DNA from: Verrucomicrobiia bacterium
GTDB taxonomy: Bacteria; Verrucomicrobiota; Verrucomicrobiia; JABWAM01
Direction: 5' to 3'
Length of the DNA stretch: 13,203 nucleotides
Assembly (NCBI GenBank): GCA_013360985.1
Contig: JABWAM010000043.1
Location: 1 to 13,203 of the forward strand
Program-made: the position numbers and the translations under genes
In this document: piece by piece, positions 7,024-13,203 of the stretch
Layout of the letters: the number at the start of each line of letters is the position of its first letter
How positions within the stretch are numbered: position 1 is the stretch's first letter
Notes under the pieces: generated by a model
Told to the model about the DNA's origin: nothing
Database searches by the model: none
Seen by the model: the letters and a program-made list of their open reading frames with translations, nothing else

Positions 7024-7038
7024 AGGACATTCCGTCCT
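7024..7038. repeat. Small hairpin abutting the REP-like unit
   Basis: AGGAC-ATTCC-GTCCT directly follows the compound hairpin and leads into CTCGCCCTAC, a shortened form of the GC-rich repeat found again at 9071 and 9467. Confidence 0.4.
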
Positions 7039-7063
7039 CGCCCTACTCATCCGCGGCGCTCGC

Positions 7064-7102
7064 TTGAGGAAAATCCCCCCGGTCGCGAAGCGAGGGAGGG
7101 CG
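7064..7102. repeat. GC-rich interspersed repeat, copy 1
   Basis: The core at 7080-7102 (GGTCGCGAAGCGAGGGAGGG plus flanks, 23 nt) is identical to 9526-9548, and the preceding GGAAAA-TCC also matches that copy. It lies in the 361-bp gap between the helicase and cimA. The rest of that gap shows a GC-rich 9-bp stem at 7116-7139 and no convincing gene. Confidence 0.6.
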
Positions 7103-7255
7103 CCTTGGGAAAGCGCCGCCGCCGCGCGGTCGGCGGCGGGAGATCAACGTTTCGGGTTTTCTCTTGGCCTTTGGAAACGGATTTGGCTAGATGGCGGGGC
7201 GTCTTCCGCGCCGTGTCGCCGCATGCGTTCTTCGCGAGCAACCTGGTGGAGAGGT

Positions 7256-7271
7256 CGCCCCGAGCGGGGCG
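7256..7271 (+). promoter_or_regulatory. GC-rich stem-loop in the cimA leader
   Basis: CGCCCC-GAGC-GGGGCG forms a 6-bp stem 46 bp before the cimA ATG. A further 9-bp stem (7116-7124 with 7131-7139) lies upstream. Neither is followed by a T-run, and I saw no T-box sequence or run of Ile/Leu/Val codons, so attenuation control is not supported. Confidence 0.25.
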
Positions 7272-7317
7272 GCGCCCGCCTCGACGCGACGACGGGCAGC
7301 GGAGAGGCGACCTTTCG

Positions 7318-8901
7318 ATGAAGAGCACCGTTCAGCTTTACGACACCACCCTCCGCGACGGCACGCAGGCCGAAGGGGTGAACTTTTCGCTCCAGGACAA
7401 ACTCCGGATTGTCGAGAAACTCGATGCGTTTGGCATCCCATACATTGAAGGGGGCTTTCCGGGGTCGAACGACAAAGACATCGCCTTTTTTCGCGCCGCG
7501 CGAAGGCTTCGGTTGAAGCGCGCGCGGCTCGCGGCGTTCGGCGCCACGCGCCGGCCGCATTCCTCGGCGGCAAAAGATCCTCAGGTGCGCACGCTTCTCT
7601 CGAGCGAGATGCCGGTGCTGACGATCGTTGGGAAATCCTGGTTGTTCCAAGTCCGGGAGGTCCTTCGGACGACGCCCGAGGAGAATCTCGCGATGATCGC
7701 CGACACCGTGCGTTTTTTGAAACGCCGCGGGCGCGAGGTAATGTATGACGCCGAACATTTCTTCGACGGGTACAAATCCGATACCGGCTACGCCTTGCGC
7801 ACGATCGCCGCGGCCGCGGAGGCGGGCGCGGACTGGATCGTTCTCTGCGACACCAACGGCGGATCGCTCCCGCGCGAGGTAGGCGAGATCGCGCGCGCCG
7901 TGCATTCGGTTTTGCCCGTCAAGATCGGGATCCACACGCACAACGATGGCGGGTTCGGCGTCGCCAACGCCCTCGCCGCGGTCGAGGCGGGCGCTTCGCA
8001 GGTGCAGGGGACGATCAACGGCTACGGAGAACGCACGGGCAACTGCTATCTCGTGACGGTGAGCCCCAATCTGCAGCTCAAAATGGGGAGAAAAGTTGTC
8101 CCGGAGGCCTCGCTGCGGCGGCTGCGTCAGTTGTCGCATTTTGTGGATGATTTGGCGAACCTGCGCCCCGATCGGCGGGCGCCCTTCGTCGGCGACAGCG
8201 CCTTCGCGCACAAGGGGGGGCAGCACGTGAACGCAGTGGCGAAATGCATCTCGACGTACGAACATATCGCGCCGGAATTGGTGGGCAACCGCCGACGGGT
8301 CCTCGTGGGCGAACTCTCCGGCCGCAGCGCGGTCCTCATGAAGGCGCGCGAACTGGGAATGGATCTCGCCGCGGATTCTCCCGAGGTGAAGGAAATTCTC
8401 GCGCAGGTGAAACGGCTCGAGCATCAGGGCTTCGAGTTCGAGGCTGCGGACGCTTCATTCTATCTCTTGGTCCGCCGCGCGCTCCATCGGCGCGAGCCGC
8501 CGTTTCGATTGGTCGAGTACCATGTTTCGATGCGTCGCGCGGAGGGGCGCGAGACGGGCGTCGCGGAGGCTACGCTCAAATTGGCGGTCAAGGGCGCGGT
8601 CGTCCATACGGTCGCGGAAGGCGATGGACCGGTGAACGCGCTCGACGGCGCCCTTCGCAAGGCGCTCCTGCCGCATTTCCCCGGGATCGGGCGGATGCGG
8701 CTGACGGACTACAAAGTGCGCATCCTCGATTCGCGAAGCGGAACCGCGGCGCGCACGCGTGTGCTCATCGAATCGAGCGATGGGAAGGGAGGATGGGGGA
8801 CCGTCGGCGTTTCCGACAATATCATCGAGGCGAGTTGGCAGGCGCTTTCGGACGCGATGGAGTATTTCCTTCTCCGTCGCGCAGGCAAAGCGACGCAATA
8901 G
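7318..8901 (+). CDS. cimA: Citramalate synthase
   Basis: CimA condenses pyruvate with acetyl-CoA to give (R)-citramalate, the entry to threonine-independent 2-oxobutyrate and isoleucine synthesis in the cytoplasm. The 527-aa length fits the family. The catalytic TIM barrel begins LYDTTLRDGTQAEG (Asp9, Arg13 region), with GGFPGSNDKD, the metal-binding HTHND (His206, His208) and GYGERTGN (237-242). The C-terminal 150 residues (EYHVSMRRAEG... through VGVSDNIIEASWQALSDA) form the LeuA-type regulatory domain, implying feedback inhibition, normally by isoleucine. ATG 7318 was chosen because GGAGAGG lies 10 nt upstream and because the DTTLRDG motif falls at its usual distance; the longer in-frame opening from 6949 only crosses intergenic repeats. 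GERTGNCYL differs from the common GERCGNANL. Homocitrate or isopropylmalate synthase is less likely given length and C-terminal match. Confidence 0.9.
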   Translation: MKSTVQLYDTTLRDGTQAEGVNFSLQDKLRIVEKLDAFGIPYIEGGFPGSNDKDIAFFRAARRLRLKRARLAAFGATRRPHSSAAKDPQVRTLLSSEMPVLTIVGKSWLFQVREVLRTTPEENLAMIADTVRFLKRRGREVMYDAEHFFDGYKSDTGYALRTIAAAAEAGADWIVLCDTNGGSLPREVGEIARAVHSVLPVKIGIHTHNDGGFGVANALAAVEAGASQVQGTINGYGERTGNCYLVTVSPNLQLKMGRKVVPEASLRRLRQLSHFVDDLANLRPDRRAPFVGDSAFAHKGGQHVNAVAKCISTYEHIAPELVGNRRRVLVGELSGRSAVLMKARELGMDLAADSPEVKEILAQVKRLEHQGFEFEAADASFYLLVRRALHRREPPFRLVEYHVSMRRAEGRETGVAEATLKLAVKGAVVHTVAEGDGPVNALDGALRKALLPHFPGIGRMRLTDYKVRILDSRSGTAARTRVLIESSDGKGGWGTVGVSDNIIEASWQALSDAMEYFLLRRAGKATQ

Positions 8902-9070
8902 GTCCGTGCGGCCGCTCTGTGCCCCGGCGCATGGTGGAAAGGGCCGCCGCGTGATCTCGCCCAAATCTGCGGATCCGCCCATTTTTCGAGAGCAATCCTC
9001 CTCCTCATCCATCGAGGACCGGGTCGGTGGGGCGTGTCGAGATTCCGGACTCCTCACCAGAAGGAGGCGA

Positions 9071-9094
9071 CGGCTCGGCCGGCGGCCTCGCCCT
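9071..9094. repeat. GC-rich interspersed repeat, copy 2
   Basis: CGGCTCGGCCGGCGGCCTCG followed by CCCT (24 nt) is identical to 9467-9490, and both continue with a closely similar CCTTT. The GGCTCGGCCGGCGGCC portion is itself palindrome-rich. Confidence 0.65.
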
Positions 9095-9252
9095 ACCTTT
9101 CGTCACCGAAATCTTTTCCAAGCGTTCGAGGGTTGATCTGCAAGGGAGGGAGAGGGCGAGGACGCGTTCGAGGTGGGAGGGGCGAGGTTCGACGGAGGGC
9201 GGTGTTTGACGCCGCCGTTCCCTTTTTGCGTAGGGACGAGTCTTTGAAAGCA

Positions 9253-9288
9253 CTGAAATTGACCGGTCACGTGACCGGTCAATTTCAG
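9253..9288. repeat. 36-bp perfect palindrome
   Basis: CTGAAATTGACCGGTCAC (9253-9270) is followed with no spacer by its exact reverse complement (9271-9288). The centre is CACGTG, and each arm contains the smaller palindrome TGACCGGTCA (9260-9269 and 9272-9281), spaced 12 bp centre to centre. It could be a double operator, a cruciform-forming site or a dispersed element. It lies 460 bp upstream of the MEMO-AMMECR1 start and 350 bp after cimA, so no gene is clearly linked to it. Confidence 0.8.
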
Positions 9289-9299
9289 GGGGATTCGCG

Positions 9300-9317
9300 G
9301 CGAGGGAGGGCGTCGCC
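9300..9317. repeat. GC-rich interspersed repeat, copy 3
   Basis: GCGAGGGAGGGCGTCGCC is identical to 9536-9553 (18 nt), and its first 13 bases also match 7090-7102. It starts 11 bp after the 36-bp palindrome. Confidence 0.55.
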
Positions 9318-9466
9318 ACGGGAGGAAGAGTTTCTTCGTGGGATCCAGGTCCACCGCGCCAAAGACGGCGGCGTGCCTCGGCTTTGGCACCCTTCTGCTG
9401 CGCTTTCTCGCTCCGCGCTCGGGGTCCGCGGAGGCCTCTGTGGGCAATTCTTTCCTCGGAGATCTT

Positions 9467-9553
9467 CGGCTCGGCCGGCGGCCTCGCCCTCCCTTTCCGC
9501 CGTCCGTGCTTGGGAAAAATCCGCTCGGTCGCGAAGCGAGGGAGGGCGTCGCC
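9467..9553. repeat. GC-rich interspersed repeat, copy 4, full unit with inverted arms
   Basis: This is the most complete copy. Its left arm (9467-9490) equals 9071-9094 and its right arm (9526-9553) carries the cores shared with 7080-7102 and 9300-9317. Bases 9480-9494 and 9539-9553 are inverted complements at 13 of 15 positions, so the unit can fold into a stem with a loop of about 44 nt, like a REP or BIME element. Confidence 0.65.
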
Positions 9554-9751
9554 GGTAGGTCCCTCGAATCCTTTCGGAGCCGGCGGCGCCGCCGCAGCGA
9601 CTTGAGTCCAAAAAGTGGCAAGGGCGTCGCCTGTTCCTCGACCGGGGTGGACTCCTCCCATGCCTTCCGCGGAGGTTTGGATCTCCAACCTGGCTCGACG
9701 CCGCGCGCAGGTTGGGCTAAATTTCCTGGAGGTGGTCCCGCGAGCGGACGC

Positions 9752-11305
9752 ATGAGATCGAAAGCACCATTGTGGGGGGTGAGTTTGGCCGGCGTCGCGA
9801 CGGTCTGGATGGGTTTTGTCGCGTTGTTTGCGCGCGCGGCGCCGTTGGGCAAGGTTCGCGAAGCGGCGGTCGCGGGATTGTTTTATCCCGCGGAACGCGA
9901 GGCCCTCACCGGCGAAGTGCGCCGTCTGCTCGCCGCGGCGCCGGCCCTGCCGCTGCCTCCGATTCGCGCGCTGGTCGTTCCGCATGCGGGCTACGTGTTT
10001 TCCGGCCCGACGGCGGCGTTCGCCTACCGTCAACTGGTCGGACGGGATTATCGTCGGGTGATCCTCTTGGCCTGCAGCCACTACGCGATTTTCGAGGGGG
10101 CTATGATTCCCGCCGTGGACGCTTTCACGACGCCGCTCGGGCCGGTGCGGCTCGCGTCCCAAGCCGCCGAACTCGCGAAGCGGCCGCCGTTTTCCGCCAA
10201 TCCTCCGGCGCGCGTTCAGCGGCCGGCATGGTCCTGGCAAAGCCCCCTCAAGGTTCCGCCGGGAGAAGACGATCCGCACACCTGGGATCACACCATCGAG
10301 GTGCAGCTTCCATTCCTCCAGACCGTGCTTCCCCGGGTCCAGATCGTCCCCGTCATGTATGGACAGATTGACCCTGCGGCCGCGGCGAGGGAGATCATAC
10401 GGATTCTCGACGACGCGACCTTGATCGTCGCGAGCTCGGATCTGAGTCATTACCATCCGTATGCCGCCGCGCGCGCCCTGGATCAGAGGTGCGTCCAGGC
10501 GATGCTCGGCCTCGATCCGTCGGCGATGAGCACCCAGGAGGCGTGCGGACAACTCGCGATCATGACGCTCCTCGAGATCGCCCGTCAACGCGGCTGGCGG
10601 GGGCATCTGCTCGATTATCGCAACAGCGGAGACACCGCGGGCGACAAGAACCGCGTGGTAGGCTACGCGTCGGTGGCGTTTGCCGACGCGAAAGGGCGTC
10701 CGACGCTTCCCGGTCCTTTTCCGCCCACAGGAGAAAGGGCGCCTGCGTACGCCCCCGAGGCGCGTCGTCAGCTTCTCGCGCTCGCGCGCGCGACCATCGC
10801 CTCCGTGGCTGCCGGGAAACCGACGCCCGCGCGGCGGGAGGAGGAATTTCTTCCGTCACTCCGCGCAAAGAAGGGGTGTTTCGTCACGCTCACCCGGAAA
10901 GGGGATCTCCGCGGATGCATCGGCCATCTCGTCCCTCAAGAAGCCCTCTGGAAGGCGGTGATGGACAACGCGCAAAGCGCGGCATTCCGCGACAGCCGTT
11001 TTTCTCCCGTGACAAAGGACGAATTGAAAGATCTCACGATCGAAATCAGCGTGCTGAGCGAACCGCAGGCGCTGGCGTTCGCGTCCCCTGACGCGCTCAT
11101 GGAGAAACTTCGGCCCGGCGTGGACGGCGTGATCCTGCGGATCGGCGACCGCATGGCAACCTATCTTCCGCAGGTGTGGGAACACTTTTCAACCGCTGAC
11201 GCCTTCCTTTCGAGCCTGGCCCAGAAGTCCGGTTGCGCAGGCGATGCTTGGCGCGGGGCGGGGGTCGAGGCGCAGATTTATCAGGTCGAGTCTTTTCACG
11301 AATGA
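9752..11305 (+). CDS. Exported MEMO-AMMECR1 fusion (AmmeMemoRadiSam proteins B and A)
   Basis: The 517-aa protein has an N-terminal signal segment (RSK, then GVSLAGVATVWMGFVALFA, then a likely ARA-A cleavage site near residue 29). Residues 35-312 form a MEMO domain, part of the LigB dioxygenase fold, with PHAGY (His78), CSHY (His110), DHTIEVQLPFLQ (His180), SSDLSHY (230-234) and EACG (Cys265), matching the metal-ligand positions of human MEMO1 as I recall them. Residues about 335-517 form an AMMECR1 domain with its hallmark LRGCIG (386-391). The two proteins are often adjacent, or fused, and go with a radical SAM enzyme, which is absent from this window. The exact reaction is not established. 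ATG 9752 gives a proper signal peptide; a GGAGG lies 19 nt upstream, which is far. The longer frame from 9338 crosses repeats and was rejected. Confidence 0.88.
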   Translation: MRSKAPLWGVSLAGVATVWMGFVALFARAAPLGKVREAAVAGLFYPAEREALTGEVRRLLAAAPALPLPPIRALVVPHAGYVFSGPTAAFAYRQLVGRDYRRVILLACSHYAIFEGAMIPAVDAFTTPLGPVRLASQAAELAKRPPFSANPPARVQRPAWSWQSPLKVPPGEDDPHTWDHTIEVQLPFLQTVLPRVQIVPVMYGQIDPAAAAREIIRILDDATLIVASSDLSHYHPYAAARALDQRCVQAMLGLDPSAMSTQEACGQLAIMTLLEIARQRGWRGHLLDYRNSGDTAGDKNRVVGYASVAFADAKGRPTLPGPFPPTGERAPAYAPEARRQLLALARATIASVAAGKPTPARREEEFLPSLRAKKGCFVTLTRKGDLRGCIGHLVPQEALWKAVMDNAQSAAFRDSRFSPVTKDELKDLTIEISVLSEPQALAFASPDALMEKLRPGVDGVILRIGDRMATYLPQVWEHFSTADAFLSSLAQKSGCAGDAWRGAGVEAQIYQVESFHE

Positions 11306-11329
11306 AACGGAAGGCGCCGCGGGCGTCGC

Positions 11330-13057
11330 TTATCGCGGGGTGACCCCGCGCACGGCGGCTTGCAGGGCATCGATCTGGGCGCGGAGGACCGGATCGAGCG
11401 CGCCCATGCGGTTTCGGAAGTCGGCGATGGCGGCGAGCGCCTCTTTTTCGTGACCGGCCTTTTGGGCGCGGAGCGCGAAGCCGCGAAGGAGATCGAACAC
11501 GACGCCGGTTTCGTTGCGAAGCTTCATCACCGCTTCGTGGACGATCGTTTGACCTTTCGCCCATTCGCCTTTTTCGAGGGCGTCGGCGAGGCGTCGCTGG
11601 TATACCTCCGCACTGAGGTCGTGGCGTTTGGCGCGATTTTCCCGGACGACCTGGTCTTCGATCATCCCCGCGGCGCGGGCGTCGCCGGATTGACGGGCGA
11701 TTTCCGCCTGCTGCCGCATGACAGCGGCCTTGATGTCCGGATAACGGGCAAATTGGGCCAGCATCGCCTTGAGATGCGCCTGAAGCTCACCGCCCTCGAT
11801 CAACGCCGCTTTCTCGTTCCAGGCATCGAGGTTCATGGGGCAGGCCTTGAGCGCTGCGTCCATTGCCGCGCGCGCGCGCGCGGAGTCGTTTGCGGCGCGA
11901 AAGACGCGCGCCTGGCGGAGATGAGACAAGGATTCCGCGAAGGCCGGCGTGCGGCGAAACTCCTCGTTGAGAAAGGCGAGTTCGTGGTCGCTGATCTCCT
12001 CCGAACGCTGCGCGTCATAGGCTGTGCCAGCGGCGAACCGGTCGTAGAGGTAACGTCCGCAGTCGAGGTTCCATCTCCCGTCGGAACGCAGATAGCCGAA
12101 CCATGCGTGTCCGCCGCGGCGTCCTTCGCCGCGAAAGAAGAGCGTGGGGATGCCGCTCGCCTTGCCGGCCATCGCGGCAAAATAGGCTTGGTCCACGCAG
12201 ATCCCGCCGAGCTTGCGAATGTTCTCAAGCGTATACCGGTTGTGCGGCCAGGAAAATGCGCCGAGGTCGAGGCGTTTCTGATCGTAGCGCACGGAGGAAT
12301 AGGCGCGCTCGAAATTGCCACGGGTGAACGGCACGGCGCGCTGCGCCCAGCGCAACTCGCCGAGGGGCGCCGTCGCGTCCACAACGAATTTGAGGTCCTC
12401 GGCGCCGAGCGCAGCGAGATCGACATCGCACGCCTTGCGTTCGTTGCTCTCCACCCAGAACCGGAACTTTTCCAAGGGAGAACTCGCGTCGTCGTCGAGT
12501 TGCTCGGGAGCGACTTGATGGTGCGGAACACGCCGCGGGGGGGCGTCCCAGACCAGCGCCATGGCGACGGCGAGTCTTTCGTATTTTGGAAAGCGAGACG
12601 GTTCGCCGGCGCGAAGGTCTTTCAGGAGATCGAGGGCTGCCGGGATCCGGTCGCGTTCGCGGAGGAGGCCGAAGAAATTGTCGGTGATCCGCTCGCTTTC
12701 GAGGAGCCACGCGCGCGCGTCGGCGCCGAGTTGCTCCGCAGCTTTGGGATGAGCGGCGAAAAGGTCCGCCCAGAGATGCAGGCCGAAGAGGCGCCTCCAA
12801 CCGTCGGTGCGCGCCGCCTCGCCGCCGTATTGCTCGCAGAACCAGACCGCGAGCGCATCGCGCGCGGAAGGCCAATCCACGACGGATTTTGCTGCGGCCA
12901 CCACTCGATCGACCGCGTCGCTTCGGGGACTCCGGAGATCCACCGCAGCGAGAGCCTCCTTCAGTTCCACGGGAGCTGGCGCGGCTTCCTGAGCCAAGGC
13001 TTGGGGAACGAAGGGGAACGCCAGCGCCGAAGCCAGGTAAAGCACGCCGCGCCGCAT
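11330..13057 (-). CDS. Exported transglutaminase-like protein with helical C-terminal region
   Basis: The 575-aa protein starts MRRGVLYLASALAFPFVP and has a likely cleavage after AQA/ALAQ near residue 23, so it is probably periplasmic. The start at 13057 was chosen over an in-frame start at 13111 because it places the charged-then-hydrophobic signal at the N-terminus. Residues about 270-340 carry a transglutaminase-like/papain-fold triad: LGGICVDQA (Cys287), GRRGGHAWFGYL (His317) and RWNLDCGRY (Asp332). Such domains in bacteria usually act as proteases or amide hydrolases; the substrate is unknown. Residues about 375-570 are Ala/Leu/Glu-rich helices, likely TPR-like (for example ARVFRAANDSARARAAMDAA). 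Residues 30-270 are an unassigned helical region. It converges on the MEMO-AMMECR1 gene with 24 bp between stops. Confidence 0.82.
   Translation of the reverse strand: MRRGVLYLASALAFPFVPQALAQEAAPAPVELKEALAAVDLRSPRSDAVDRVVAAAKSVVDWPSARDALAVWFCEQYGGEAARTDGWRRLFGLHLWADLFAAHPKAAEQLGADARAWLLESERITDNFFGLLRERDRIPAALDLLKDLRAGEPSRFPKYERLAVAMALVWDAPPRRVPHHQVAPEQLDDDASSPLEKFRFWVESNERKACDVDLAALGAEDLKFVVDATAPLGELRWAQRAVPFTRGNFERAYSSVRYDQKRLDLGAFSWPHNRYTLENIRKLGGICVDQAYFAAMAGKASGIPTLFFRGEGRRGGHAWFGYLRSDGRWNLDCGRYLYDRFAAGTAYDAQRSEEISDHELAFLNEEFRRTPAFAESLSHLRQARVFRAANDSARARAAMDAALKACPMNLDAWNEKAALIEGGELQAHLKAMLAQFARYPDIKAAVMRQQAEIARQSGDARAAGMIEDQVVRENRAKRHDLSAEVYQRRLADALEKGEWAKGQTIVHEAVMKLRNETGVVFDLLRGFALRAQKAGHEKEALAAIADFRNRMGALDPVLRAQIDALQAAVRGVTPR
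11334..11350. terminator. Short GC stem-loop at the convergent gene ends
   Basis: CGCGGGG-TGA-CCCCGCG is a perfect 7-bp stem with a 3-nt loop. It lies 28 bp after the plus-strand stop at 11305 and inside the last codons of the minus-strand gene. No T-run follows on either strand, so a terminator role is only a suggestion from position. Confidence 0.25.
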
Positions 13058-13203
13058 GCCTGTTCCGTAGGGTGGCCCGCTGTGGGAGTCAAGAGCCTCC
13101 AATCCCCCCAAATCCCCGCGTAAGGCATAGGGAAACCCATCCTCGATCGAGAAATGCGTGACGCTTCTCCAACATTTTGTGGTGAAGCCGCTGCTGCGGC
13201 GCC
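13058..13203. other. Upstream region of the transglutaminase-like gene to the window edge
   Basis: This 146-bp stretch should hold the promoter of the minus-strand gene. I could not pick out a convincing -10/-35 pair, and the only ribosome-site candidate is the weak GGAACAGG just before the start. No gene is seen. Confidence 0.4.

Larger units (their letters stand above)
8902..9751. other. 850-bp repeat-rich intergenic region
   Basis: No convincing gene lies here. Long frames are open on both strands, but they are Arg/Pro/Ser/Gly-rich, run through repeats and a palindrome, and match nothing I know. The stretch holds GC-rich interspersed repeats at 9071, 9300 and 9467-9553, and the 36-bp palindrome at 9253-9288. 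Confidence 0.65.

Noticed and set aside
6949..7317. N-terminal extension of cimA
   Set aside because: The open frame runs upstream, but it only translates hairpins and repeats, while ATG 7318 has a ribosome site and the right distance to DTTLRDG.
7223..7321. 32-aa leader frame whose TGA overlaps the cimA ATG
   Set aside because: It contains tandem Trp but no run of Ile, Leu or Val codons, has no ribosome site, and is Arg/Gly-rich, so an attenuation leader is not supported.
7144..8424. 426-aa open frame on the minus strand
   Set aside because: It is antisense to cimA, which has unmistakable family motifs.
9338..9751. N-terminal extension of the MEMO-AMMECR1 protein
   Set aside because: The 138 extra residues run through the interspersed repeat and would bury the signal peptide.
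9005..10606. 533-aa open frame on the minus strand
   Set aside because: It lies antisense to the MEMO domain and crosses the repeats and the 36-bp palindrome. Its composition is Arg/Pro/Gly-rich with no recognisable motif, typical of a shadow frame in high-GC DNA.
11866..11881. Alternating CG run
   Set aside because: It encodes Ala/Arg codons inside the transglutaminase-like gene and is explained by high-GC codon use.
11360..13123. 587-aa open frame on the plus strand
   Set aside because: It is fully antisense to the transglutaminase-like gene, which has a signal peptide and a catalytic triad. The plus frame has neither.
1..13203. CRISPR array, tRNA or rRNA
   Set aside because: No regularly spaced direct repeats, no tRNA-like T-arm sequence and no conserved rRNA segment were noticed on either strand by eye.

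Overview
The window looks like a chromosomal piece of a high-GC, Gram-negative-type bacterium: two proteins carry clear signal peptides and two large genes are ordinary conserved genes. The overall style (GC-rich interspersed repeats in long intergenic gaps, the ISL3 type, an exported transglutaminase-like protein) suggests a member of the PVC superphylum such as Verrucomicrobiota. This is an impression from memory, not a placement. No rRNA, tRNA or CRISPR array was seen.

Region 1 (1-1138) is transposon debris. A 499-bp ISL3-family remnant (540-1038, minus strand) has recognisable but imperfect terminal inverted repeats. Inside it the zinc-finger N-terminus of the transposase is joined almost directly to its C-terminus, so the DDE core is missing and two frameshifts are present. 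A second, solitary ISL3-like end lies at 209-231. One weak small ORF sits between the two.

Region 2 (1139-6956) is an accessory, probably defence-type block on the plus strand. Three tightly packed genes come first: a fusion of a HEPN-like N-terminal half with a TIGR04255-type C-terminal half, then a 154-aa and a 130-aa protein of unknown function. Junctions are a 4-bp ATGA overlap and a 2-bp gap, so they are very likely co-translated. A 150-bp gap follows, holding an 18-bp perfect hairpin, then a 1115-aa protein combining an HKD phospholipase-D-type nuclease domain with an SNF2-type helicase. No methyltransferase or other usual partner of such helicases is present. The block is bounded by transposon debris on the left and a housekeeping gene on the right. 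It is the best candidate here for an undescribed system.

Region 3 (6957-13203) is core-like. A citramalate synthase gene (cimA, isoleucine precursor synthesis) is preceded by 361 bp of hairpins and repeats. An 850-bp gap follows with several copies of a GC-rich interspersed repeat and a 36-bp perfect palindrome. Then come an exported MEMO-AMMECR1 fusion gene and, convergent with it on the minus strand, an exported transglutaminase-like protein with a helical C-terminal half.
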